From: Lysobacterales bacterium
Lineage (GTDB): Bacteria; Pseudomonadota; Gammaproteobacteria; Xanthomonadales; SZUA-36
NCBI GenBank assembly: GCA_009692275.1
Contig: SHZL01000022.1
Location: 1 to 16,945, forward strand
Length of the DNA: 16,945 nt
Direction of reading: 5' to 3'
How positions within the stretch are numbered: position 1 is the first letter of the stretch; every line of letters starts with the position of its first letter. The notes beneath the pieces are model-generated. The model was not told the origin of the DNA. It worked only from the letters and a program-made list of their open reading frames with translations, and searched no databases. Positions 5,248 to 12,547 of the stretch are shown piece by piece. A program made the translations under genes and the position numbers.

Positions 5248-7587
5248 ATGGAACCCACTAGCACTGACCTGCAAAAGTGGCTGAACACGGTCAGCACCTA
5301 CGACAACGAGTTCAAGAAGTGGGAAGCGCGCACGACCAAGATCATTCGGCGTTACCGCGACGACAACCGAAGCCAGACGAACAACGAGTCGGCGAAGTTC
5401 AATATCCTCTGGAGCAACATCCAGACCATCACCCCTGCGGTCTACGCCCGTCTGCCTAAGGCTGAAGTATCGCGCCGGTTCTCAGACTCCGACCCTGTGG
5501 GGCGCGTTGCCTCGCAACTGATCGAGCGTGCGCTTGATTTTGAGGTTGAGCATTACCCTGACTTCCGCTCTGCCATGACCTACGCGGTTGAGGATCGGTT
5601 CCTTGGGGGCAGGGGCGTGGCCTGGGTGCGGTATGAGCCGCACGTTCGGGAGCAGGAGATGCCCGAGGACGGCCTGCAAGTCACTGAGGACACCGACGAG
5701 ACGGGCAAGGGCTACAAGGCCGAGGCTGAGGCAGATGTAGCCGAGGAAGGCGTGCAGCGTGACGCTACTGCCGGTGAAGTCGAGCCGCAGGAGGAGATCG
5801 AGTACGAATGCGCCCCGACCGATTACGTCCATTGGAAGGATTTTGGGCATTCGGTTGCCAGGACGTGGGAAGAGGTCACTTGCGTTTGGCGGTGGGTGTA
5901 CATGACGCGGGAGGCGCTGATCGAGCGGTTCGGGAAGAAAACGGGGGAGAAAATTCCCTACGATGCCGGTCCCGACACTTTGAAACAGTACGGGCAAACC
6001 ACCAAGCAACACACCCGCGCCAAGATTTGCGAGCTGTGGGACAAGGATAGCGGCAAAGTCTTCTGGTTCTCAAAGTCGATGGGTGAACTGATCGACGAGC
6101 GCGACGATCCGCTGGAGCTGGAGCAGTTCTTCCCTTGCGCCAAGCCCCTGTACGCCACCATGACAAGCGACACCCTGGTTCCAGTTCCCGATTTTGTGCT
6201 GTACCAGGATCAGGCTGTAGAACTGGACATCCTCTCGGATCGTATCGACGGGCTGGTGAAATCCCTGCGGGTGCGCGGCGTCTACGACGCCAGCCAGCCT
6301 GCGTTGCAGAGGTTGCTTACGGAGGGCGACAACAACACGCTCATTCCGGTCGATAAATGGATGGCGTTCGGCGAGAAGGGCGGTCTTAAAGGCAGCATTG
6401 ACCTGTTGCCGCTGGACACCTTGTCCAATGCCCTACTGCAATGCTATCGGGCGCGAGAGGAAATCAAGGCTCAAATCTACGAGATCACGGGCCTCTCGGA
6501 CATCATTCGCGGCAGTACGATGGCGAGCGAGACGGCGACAGCGCAGCAGATCAAGGGGCAATACGCCTCCATACGACTGCGCGCGATGCAGGAGGATGTG
6601 GCGCTGTTCGCTACCGAGTTGCTGCGCCTCAAGGCCCAGATCATCTGCACCAAGTTCCAGCCGCAGACAATCCTCATGTATGCGGCGGCGCAGCAAATGC
6701 AGCCTGCCGATCAGCAACTGATCCCCCAGGCGCTGCAACTTATGAAGGACAACCCGCTGCGGAACTTCCGCATTGAAGTCGCTGCCGACAGCCTCGTGCA
6801 ACTTGACGACCAGCAGATGAAACGCGACCGCGTGGAGTTCATTCAAGCCTTCGGCGGGTTCCTGCGCGAAGCCCTGCCCGTGGCGCAAGCATCGCCCGAA
6901 GCCACGCCGATGCTGATTGAGGTGATGAAGTTTGGCGTTGCCGCGTTCAAGCAAGCGAAGCCCATCGAAGGGGCGTTGGACGCTGCCCTTGAGCAGTTGA
7001 AACAGAAGCAGGCCCAGCCGCAACAGCCGCCACCGCCAGATCCTGAGATGATAAAAATACAGGCCCAGCAGCAGTTAGAACAAGCGAAGATGCAAGCAAG
7101 CGCACAGGCGGATCAAATGCGGATGCAGGCGGACGCACAAGCGGCGCAACTGAAGGCACAGATTGATGCTCAACTACATCAATCCAAGTTGCAGGCCGAT
7201 ATGCAACTGGCGCAAATGCAGGCGCAGCTTGAAGACCAGAAGATGCAGCACGAAATGGCGATGAAGGCGCAGACCGCCGCCCAAGAGGATGAGTTTAACC
7301 GTTGGAAGGCGGAACTTGAGGCGGCAACGAAGGTCACGGTTGCTCGGATCGGGGCAAATCCTGGCGGCGACCCGCCATTAGTGGACGCGATTACCGCCAG
7401 CGCCGCTCGCATGGCTGAAGAACTAGGGACTGGCCTAACGCAAGTGACGGCTATGCAGGAGCAACTCGCGCAAACTCAAAACGACTCAATGGGTCGCATG
7501 GGTAGCATTATGCAGGCGTTGACGGCAAAGAAACGGATCATTCGCGGCCCAGACGGAAGGGCTGTCGGGATTGAAATAATTCAATAA
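5248..7587 (+). CDS. Phage portal protein (P22-like, long)
   Basis: The product is 779 residues, close to long podovirus portals. The dodecameric portal forms the DNA channel at one capsid vertex and docks the terminase and the adaptor. The N-terminal half contains the clip/wing-like region with RYRDDNR, SNIQTITPAVYARLP and a GGRGVAWVRYEP segment. The core continues through LDILSDRIDGLVKSLRVRGV and an EITGLSDIIRG segment typical of this family. An acidic low-complexity insertion lies at about 130-188. From about 590 to 690 the chain is a Gln/Ala/Met-rich coiled coil, like the barrel that extends into the head in P22-type portals. ATG 5248 has no good ribosome site. The stop overlaps the next ATG by 1 bp (TAATG). 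Confidence 0.9.
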   Translation: MEPTSTDLQKWLNTVSTYDNEFKKWEARTTKIIRRYRDDNRSQTNNESAKFNILWSNIQTITPAVYARLPKAEVSRRFSDSDPVGRVASQLIERALDFEVEHYPDFRSAMTYAVEDRFLGGRGVAWVRYEPHVREQEMPEDGLQVTEDTDETGKGYKAEAEADVAEEGVQRDATAGEVEPQEEIEYECAPTDYVHWKDFGHSVARTWEEVTCVWRWVYMTREALIERFGKKTGEKIPYDAGPDTLKQYGQTTKQHTRAKICELWDKDSGKVFWFSKSMGELIDERDDPLELEQFFPCAKPLYATMTSDTLVPVPDFVLYQDQAVELDILSDRIDGLVKSLRVRGVYDASQPALQRLLTEGDNNTLIPVDKWMAFGEKGGLKGSIDLLPLDTLSNALLQCYRAREEIKAQIYEITGLSDIIRGSTMASETATAQQIKGQYASIRLRAMQEDVALFATELLRLKAQIICTKFQPQTILMYAAAQQMQPADQQLIPQALQLMKDNPLRNFRIEVAADSLVQLDDQQMKRDRVEFIQAFGGFLREALPVAQASPEATPMLIEVMKFGVAAFKQAKPIEGALDAALEQLKQKQAQPQQPPPPDPEMIKIQAQQQLEQAKMQASAQADQMRMQADAQAAQLKAQIDAQLHQSKLQADMQLAQMQAQLEDQKMQHEMAMKAQTAAQEDEFNRWKAELEAATKVTVARIGANPGGDPPLVDAITASAARMAEELGTGLTQVTAMQEQLAQTQNDSMGRMGSIMQALTAKKRIIRGPDGRAVGIEIIQ

Positions 7588-7931
7588 TGGATGGCGAATG
7601 GGGCATCGGCACTTGGGGGAGCGCAACTTGGGACTATGTGACCCCGATTATCGTCGTAGACACCCATGACGGCGAAAGAGTAAAGAAGCGGTGGGCGAAG
7701 GAAAAGGCAGACAAGAAGAGGCGTAGAGAGGAAATTGTCTATGCGTTTGAGAGGATTGTGGAGGGTAGGCCCGAAATCGCGCAGGAGATTGCAGCGCCAT
7801 TTTTAGAGAAAAGAGCCTCCAACTTGCCTGCGATTGATTTCGACAAGATGATTAGAGATGTGAACAGAGTTGAGCGAATTTGGAACCTACACCTTGAACT
7901 CGATGACGAAGAAGTGATGCTGCTGCTATGA
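7587..7931 (+). CDS. Small phage protein with WG motif, unknown function
   Basis: The product is 114 residues. It starts with GEWGIGTWGSATWD, a Trp-Gly pattern seen at the N-terminus of small proteins between portal and scaffold genes in related phages. A highly charged helix follows (about 30-50, KKRWAKEKADKKRRREE), and the C-terminus is acidic, ending DDEEVMLLL. The role is not known; the position suggests a head-assembly accessory. It is coupled to the portal by a TAATG overlap and to the next gene by ATGA. Confidence 0.7.
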   Translation: MDGEWGIGTWGSATWDYVTPIIVVDTHDGERVKKRWAKEKADKKRRREEIVYAFERIVEGRPEIAQEIAAPFLEKRASNLPAIDFDKMIRDVNRVERIWNLHLELDDEEVMLLL

Positions 7932-8278
7932 AGCGCACTTGGATATATGTGGGCGGCAGGGAAATTGAGGTGACGCAGAAAACGCCTGCCGTTACCCCCG
8001 CCGTCACCCCTCAAGTCATGTCTGACATTCAGCCCTACAAGTCGATGGCGGATGGCTCGATGATTACGAGCCGCAGCCAGCACCGCGAACATTTGCGTCG
8101 GCATAACTGCTTCGAAGTCGGCAATGAGAAGATGGAAACCCGCCTTGCCGCTCCTGTTGACACGCGCAAGGAGATATTACGGGAGCAATTGTCAAATATG
8201 ACGCACAAGGACGCTAACAAGATTTTGAGCCGATTAAGAGAAGAAGTCCGTTTCCGCAACCCCCACAGGGAGAAGTAA
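7928..8278 (+). CDS. Small conserved phage protein, unknown function
   Basis: The product is 116 residues. After a beta-like start (TWIYVGGREIEV) comes a Pro/Thr/Val linker, then the most conserved-looking part, SDIQPYKSMADGSMITSRS followed by QHREHLRRHNCFEVGNE at about 52-86. Proteins with this DIQPY..DGSMI..RS..HREHL pattern recur next to scaffold genes in podoviruses. There are too few Cys/His residues for a zinc site. The C-terminal third is a charged helix. It starts in an ATGA overlap and ends just before the scaffold ATG. Confidence 0.7.
   Translation: MKRTWIYVGGREIEVTQKTPAVTPAVTPQVMSDIQPYKSMADGSMITSRSQHREHLRRHNCFEVGNEKMETRLAAPVDTRKEILREQLSNMTHKDANKILSRLREEVRFRNPHREK
8267..8272 (+). 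promoter_or_regulatory. Strong ribosome binding site of the scaffold gene
   Basis: AGGGAG lies 7 bases before ATG 8280. It stands out because most genes here have weak sites and rely on overlap coupling. Confidence 0.7.
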
Positions 8279-8279
8279 A

Positions 8280-9278
8280 ATGGCTGAAGACCTCCAGGCG
8301 ATAGTTCCAGTTGATAACGCTGACGCAAGGCGCGAATTGCTTGAGAGGCAATTCGACGAAGCGGTGCCTATAGAGGCACCTGTCAAGGAAGAGAAAGCGG
8401 AGGTTGAGGTCAAGCCCAGGGACGTTGATGGCCGATACGCAAAAGCGGCCCCACAGACTGCGGTAGAACCCGCCGAGGAGCCTGTTTGGAAACGCCCCCC
8501 GGCGAGTTGGAAGAAGGAGTATCACGAGGCCTGGCAAACTGTAGACCCGCGCATTCAAGAATACGCTTGGCAGCGCGAGGATCAGATGCGCGCGGGGTTG
8601 GAGCCTTTTGCGGCCAAGGCGCAGTTCGCAGATCAAATGTATCAGGCCATGCAGCCCTACATGAACACGATTCAGGGCTTAGGTATTCAGCCGCATCAGG
8701 CGGTTGAGGCGCTGATGAAGGCCGACTACACCTTGCGAAACAGTTCCCAGACAGATCGGCTTGCGTATTTCGGGCAGTTAGCGCAACAATATGGCGTGAA
8801 CCTTGGTCAGATAGGTGAATTGCCACAGCAATCACCCATTGATCCCACGGTTTACGCCTTACAAAACGAACTGAATGCGGTTCGTGGTGAGGTTTTCGGT
8901 TGGAAGCAGCAGCAGGAGCAAGCGCAGAATTACGCGCTTCTGGGGGAGATCGACAAATTTTCCCAAGGAGCAGAGCATTTTGAAGAAGCACGGCCGACAA
9001 TGATCCAGCTCCTACAGGGCGGCATTGCGACCGATTTACAAGACGCGTACGACAAGGCATTACGCCTGGACTCGAACCTTTCGGGTGTAGTCAACCAGGG
9101 CCGACAAGCCGAGGTTGATACACAGAGAAGGTCAGCAGCTCATAGAGCTGCTAAATCGGCACGGGCGGCAGCGGTGAGCGTCAGAAGTTCCACACCCGGA
9201 GCGCAAACGACTACCAAAGCGCAAGATCGCCGTTCGCTTTTATCCGAGCAGTTTGACGGTATCAGCGAACGCCTCTGA
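8280..9278 (+). CDS. Putative capsid scaffolding protein
   Basis: The product is 332 residues and lies directly upstream of the major capsid gene, the usual place for the scaffold. It is acidic in the first 70 residues (Glu/Val/Pro-rich). WKRPPASWK at 70-78 then leads into a helical, Gln-rich body (about 85-250), as expected for a scaffold or internal head protein removed before DNA entry. The end is Ala/Arg-rich, then RRSLLSEQFD at 317-326 resembles RRELLERQFD at 17-26 near the start. No protease motif is visible. It has a strong ribosome site and a 21-bp gap to the capsid gene. It could also be a retained internal protein. Confidence 0.75.
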   Translation: MAEDLQAIVPVDNADARRELLERQFDEAVPIEAPVKEEKAEVEVKPRDVDGRYAKAAPQTAVEPAEEPVWKRPPASWKKEYHEAWQTVDPRIQEYAWQREDQMRAGLEPFAAKAQFADQMYQAMQPYMNTIQGLGIQPHQAVEALMKADYTLRNSSQTDRLAYFGQLAQQYGVNLGQIGELPQQSPIDPTVYALQNELNAVRGEVFGWKQQQEQAQNYALLGEIDKFSQGAEHFEEARPTMIQLLQGGIATDLQDAYDKALRLDSNLSGVVNQGRQAEVDTQRRSAAHRAAKSARAAAVSVRSSTPGAQTTTKAQDRRSLLSEQFDGISERL

Positions 9279-9288
9279 CAATTTTAAT

Positions 9289-9293
9289 AGGAG
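9289..9293 (+). promoter_or_regulatory. Strong ribosome binding site of the major capsid gene
   Basis: AGGAG lies 6 bases before ATG 9300 in an A/T-rich context, fitting the high copy number needed for the shell protein. Confidence 0.75.
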
Positions 9294-9299
9294 CTTAAA

Positions 9300-10301
9300 A
9301 TGGCCTTCGCCAATAGCTCGGTCAGCGACATCATTGCGACCAACATCCAGAGTCGCTCCGGTGAGCTGGCCGATAACGTAACGAACAACAACGCCCTATT
9401 GCGACGACTGAAGGAGCGCGGGAACGTAAAGACGTTTTCCGGCGGTAACGTCATCCTCCAGGAGATCATGTACACGGACTCGGCAACCAATAATACGAAT
9501 TCCTATTCGGGTTACGAAGTGCTGAACGTGAGCCAGAATAGTCCGATATCGGCTGCTCAGTTCTCGATTACCCAGTACGCCTCGGCGGTGTCGATCAGCG
9601 GTCTGGAAATGATCCAGAACAGCGGCAAGGAAGCAATCATCGACCTGTTGGATGGTCGTATGAATGTGGCCGAGGCTCAGTTGGCGAACCGGATCGGTGG
9701 TGACATCTATCTTGATGGCACCGGAAATTCGGGGAAGAACATCACCGGACTCGGAGCTGCTGTGCCGGATGCGCCGACCACAGGAACGTATGGCGGCATT
9801 AACCGTGCCACCTACTCATTCTGGCGTTCGGTGAAGTATTCGGGCCTGACGGACGGCGGCGCAGCTACATCGGCAAGCAACATCCAGACCTACATGGATG
9901 CCCTGGCGGTGCAGTTGATTCGCGGAACCGATAAGCCTGACCTGATCGTTGCCGACAACAACTATTACAAGCTCTATCTGCAATCGCTTCAGTCCATTCA
10001 GCGGATTTCCGATTCTGGCAGCAGCATGGCCGGTGCCGGATTTGCCTCGCTGAAATACTACGGCGCGGGCATGGCGAGTGATGTGGTGCTTGACGGCGGT
10101 ATCGGTTCGGCTGCGACTGCGAACCATATGTGGTTCTTGAACACCAAGTATCTTTGTTTTAGGCCCCATGTAGATCGTAACTTCGTTCCCATCGGAGGCG
10201 AGCGGCAAGCGGTCAACCAGGACGCAGTAGTGAAACTTATCGGCTGGGCCGGTAACATGACGAGTAGCGGCCCGCAGTTCTGCGGCGTTGTTATCGCCTA
10301 A
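9300..10301 (+). CDS. Phage major capsid protein
   Basis: The product is 333 residues, the right size for an HK97-fold shell protein of a podovirus. The N-terminal SDIIATNIQSRSGELADNV helix, a FSGGNVILQEIMY strand region and a central segment IYLDGTGNSGKNITGLG at 136-152 match the pattern of capsid proteins in BPP-1-type podoviruses as I recall it. Late segments include PDLIVADNNYYKLY and MWFLNTKYLCFRPH. There is no signal of an N-terminal protease-cleaved delta domain; scaffolding appears to come from the separate gene upstream. Evidence for the role is size, motif pattern and position between the scaffold and a decoration-like gene. The start has a strong Shine-Dalgarno sequence. Confidence 0.88.
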   Translation: MAFANSSVSDIIATNIQSRSGELADNVTNNNALLRRLKERGNVKTFSGGNVILQEIMYTDSATNNTNSYSGYEVLNVSQNSPISAAQFSITQYASAVSISGLEMIQNSGKEAIIDLLDGRMNVAEAQLANRIGGDIYLDGTGNSGKNITGLGAAVPDAPTTGTYGGINRATYSFWRSVKYSGLTDGGAATSASNIQTYMDALAVQLIRGTDKPDLIVADNNYYKLYLQSLQSIQRISDSGSSMAGAGFASLKYYGAGMASDVVLDGGIGSAATANHMWFLNTKYLCFRPHVDRNFVPIGGERQAVNQDAVVKLIGWAGNMTSSGPQFCGVVIA

Positions 10302-10316
10302 GGAGAATAAAACAAC

Positions 10317-10853
10317 ATGGCTTATTCTTTTGTTGAACCTGTTGCCGGGCTTCTGCAAATTGCAGAAACGGACGCTGGCGTAACGATGGCGAACGGTTCC
10401 TCTGCCATTCCTACGCCTCCGGCAACGCTTGGCACGATTGTTCGCGCTTTCGATCCGACCTACGGTGAGGGCGAGTTCATTCTGCTGCTGGGCGTAGCTT
10501 CGACGGTCATCGGTTCGCTGGTGTCCTACAACGCAACAACTTACCAAACGGTATTGGTGCCAAACACGGCCAACCAAGACTGTCCGGTTGCGGTTGCAAT
10601 GTCGGCTAACACGGCGGCACTCTTTGGCTGGTATCAAATCGCTGGCAATGCAGTTATCAAGAAAACGGCAGTTGCGGTTACTCCACAGGTCACCGTATTC
10701 CTGTCTGCTACTGCTGGCCGTGTTAAGGTTCTCGCCTCTGCGGGTCTGCAAGTTGTCGCAGCCCGTTCAGCGAACCTGACCACGATTGCCTCAGGAACCT
10801 CAACGGTAACTGTGACGATTAACCGTCCGCACCTGCAAAGCCAAATCACCTAG
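10317..10853 (+). CDS. Beta-rich protein after capsid, possible decoration/cement protein
   Basis: The product is 178 residues, mostly Ala, Val, Thr and Ser, with many predicted strands and few charges. The position immediately after the major capsid gene and the composition suggest a head decoration or cement protein that stabilises the shell from outside. No family motif is certain. The segment EGEFILLLGVASTVIGSLVSY is apolar but reads as strands and is not a clear membrane helix. AGGAG at 10301-10305 precedes ATG 10317 at a rather long spacing. The stop TAG overlaps the GTG of the next gene by 1 bp. Confidence 0.7.
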   Translation: MAYSFVEPVAGLLQIAETDAGVTMANGSSAIPTPPATLGTIVRAFDPTYGEGEFILLLGVASTVIGSLVSYNATTYQTVLVPNTANQDCPVAVAMSANTAALFGWYQIAGNAVIKKTAVAVTPQVTVFLSATAGRVKVLASAGLQVVAARSANLTTIASGTSTVTVTINRPHLQSQIT

Positions 10854-11650
10854 TGGTTGATGCAGTCTTAGATGTTTTTGGAAACACATTCCCCGGCGTC
10901 ATGCTGGGGAATGTGGAGCTGTCTTGCAAAAGACAGCTTTCTTGGTTTGACTTCAATGAGGAGTCAAACGAAGAAAGCATCTGCATCGTCGGGGGCGCAC
11001 CTAGCCTTGACGATTCATTCCCACAACTAAAGGCGCGGTATAAAAATGGCGCACAAGTCTGGTCAATGAACGGTACTTATGATTGGCTCGTCGAGCGGGG
11101 CATAGTCCCAGACGGTCACGTTATGCTGGACGCCAGACCTGAAAACGTCAGGTTTTTACAGCACCCGCGCAAGGAAACCCAGTTCTACATTGCCTCGCAA
11201 TGCGACCCTTGCATATTTGACGCGTTAGAAGGCTTCAAAGTTGATCTAGTCCACGTCAACACCGAAGGGGTGTACGAATACCTGGAAAGCGAGCGCGAGC
11301 GCCCTGTGCATCTTGTGGGCGGTTTCACCACGGTCGGGATGTTGGCGATGGTTCTCGCAAAGTTAAAGGGGTATCGCAGGATATACCTGTTCGGCATGGA
11401 TTCCAGTTACTCAGACGATAAGCACCACGTTTATGAGCAAGAATCAAACGACGGTGAAAACGTAATCACGGCCACCATTCACGAAACAAAATACAGGGCT
11501 GCTCCGTGGATGTGCCAGCAGGTTCGGGACTTCCAAAACCTCGCTCGTAAATTTGCACAGGAAGACGTAGTGATTGAAGTCTGCGGCCCAGGTTTGTTGC
11601 ACGCAATGGCGAAAGCCATGACTTTTCCATCAACTGAAAGGATTCAATAA
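10853..11650 (+). CDS. MptE-like / DUF115 domain protein
   Basis: The product is 265 residues. It carries the DUF115 pattern: CIVGGAPSL at 44-52, SMNGTYDWLVERGIVPD at 71-87, LDARPEN at 92-98, GGFTTVG at 156-162 and YLFGMDSSYSD around 178-187. In archaea a DUF115 protein (MptE) is a 6-hydroxymethylpterin diphosphokinase. In bacteria the same domain is the core of Maf flagellin glycosyltransferases. Phage copies are common and of unproven function. Which activity this copy has cannot be told from sequence. The GTG 10853 start overlaps the previous stop; ATG 10901 is an alternative that would still keep the whole domain. Neither has a good ribosome site. Confidence 0.8.
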   Translation: MVDAVLDVFGNTFPGVMLGNVELSCKRQLSWFDFNEESNEESICIVGGAPSLDDSFPQLKARYKNGAQVWSMNGTYDWLVERGIVPDGHVMLDARPENVRFLQHPRKETQFYIASQCDPCIFDALEGFKVDLVHVNTEGVYEYLESERERPVHLVGGFTTVGMLAMVLAKLKGYRRIYLFGMDSSYSDDKHHVYEQESNDGENVITATIHETKYRAAPWMCQQVRDFQNLARKFAQEDVVIEVCGPGLLHAMAKAMTFPSTERIQ

Positions 11651-12009
11651 TGGCTATTCCATCAAGGGTTCAGGCCGCTGGCAATTCTGGCCTCGCAACC
11701 GAGAGCATCTGCGGCAACGGCACTACTGGTCTGGTCGCGACTGGAACCACCATTTCCGATGCTCTGCAACTGTCGGCGGTCTATAACACGATCACCACAA
11801 GTTCGAGCAGCACTGGAGTCATTTTGCCGCCTACCGAAATGGGCGCGATGATCGGCATTCGCAACGATTCCGGGCAGACGATTACGGTGTATCCGAAGTC
11901 TGGTAGCACGATCAACGCTGCCGCAACCAGCTTGACAATCGCTACTGCAAAAACGGTAATTATGTTTGCGATTTCCGCAACCACATGGGCATCCGTTCAG
12001 GGCGCGTAA
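11650..12009 (+). CDS. Small beta-rich phage virion-like protein
   Basis: The product is 119 residues, Ser/Thr/Ala-rich, with alternating strands (for example MIGIRND, ITVYPKSG) and a C-terminal FAISATTWASVQGA. Related small proteins containing IxNDSGxTITVYP-like segments occur in phage structural modules and are often labelled virion proteins without a known role. A decoration or fibre-base role is inference. ATG 11650 overlaps the previous stop by 1 bp (TAATG), with AAGGA 11 bp upstream. Confidence 0.7.
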   Translation: MAIPSRVQAAGNSGLATESICGNGTTGLVATGTTISDALQLSAVYNTITTSSSSTGVILPPTEMGAMIGIRNDSGQTITVYPKSGSTINAAATSLTIATAKTVIMFAISATTWASVQGA

Positions 12010-12019
12010 GGGGGGCAAC

Positions 12020-12547
12020 ATGGCACTTGATAGCGACATCAACAACGCAGATTCCCATCTTCATGTTGAGTTCTACGAAAATGACCGCGACCCATACAAG
12101 GGAGTGCCCTTTGTTCGTATCCTGATTCCAGGCGACAAGACGAACGAGGTCGACCAACCCGTGCGCGAAGATCACAAGCAACGGTTCCCGAGGCAATGGC
12201 TCTACTACTCGATGCGGAATGAGAACCCGGCCATGATCGGGACTGCGCTTAAAGAGTGGAACAAGGAGCAACCCGAGGAGTTTACCGACTTGCAGATGGC
12301 TGAACTTCAGATTTACAAGTTCCAGACCGTCGAGCAACTAGCGACCGCCTCGGACTCGCAACTCCAGCGGGTGGGGATGGGTGCGGTAGGGCTGCGGGAG
12401 CGTGCAAGGCAATTCCTAGCCCTCAAGAACCGTAGTGCCGATGCGATTGAATTGGACAACACCAAGCAACAGCTCAAGGTATTGCAGGCGCAGATGCAGG
12501 AGCTGATGAACAAGCGCGGCCCCGGTAGACCCCCGAAGGCTGCGTAA
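12020..12547 (+). CDS. Conserved phage head-region protein with coiled coil and basic tail
   Basis: The product is 175 residues. The N-terminal half has a small beta-like domain (VEFYENDRDPYKGVPFVRI, then LIPGDKTNEVDQPV). KQRFPRQW and a helical middle (AELQIYKFQTVEQLA, GMGAVGLRERARQFLALK) follow. The C-terminal 35 residues form a Gln/Leu coiled coil and end in KRGPGRPPKAA, which resembles an AT-hook (GRP core in basic residues). This architecture recurs in podovirus genomes just before the adaptor gene, but its function is not established. ATG 12020 was chosen because GGGGG(C) precedes it and the upstream extension lies inside the previous gene. Confidence 0.7.
   Translation: MALDSDINNADSHLHVEFYENDRDPYKGVPFVRILIPGDKTNEVDQPVREDHKQRFPRQWLYYSMRNENPAMIGTALKEWNKEQPEEFTDLQMAELQIYKFQTVEQLATASDSQLQRVGMGAVGLRERARQFLALKNRSADAIELDNTKQQLKVLQAQMQELMNKRGPGRPPKAA

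Noticed and set aside
5223..5261. 12-residue leader ORF overlapping the portal start
   Set aside because: There is no ribosome site and no conserved feature, and a frame this short arises easily by chance. It is mentioned only with the junction finding.
6433..7023. 196-codon minus-strand frame, and a similar one at 8410-9060
   Set aside because: Both are opposite solid portal and scaffold coding sequence and are Leu/Arg/His-rich, as expected for antisense of Gln/Ala-rich genes.
9253..9282. Possible promoter before the capsid gene (TTGACG, 18 bp, GACAAT)
   Set aside because: The -10 match is poor, the -35 is inside the scaffold coding sequence and the start point would fall on the ribosome site. 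Read-through from upstream is a simpler explanation.
9816..10751. 311-codon open frame on the minus strand
   Set aside because: It lies antisense to the well-supported capsid and decoration-like genes, crosses their boundary and shows no protein-like motif.
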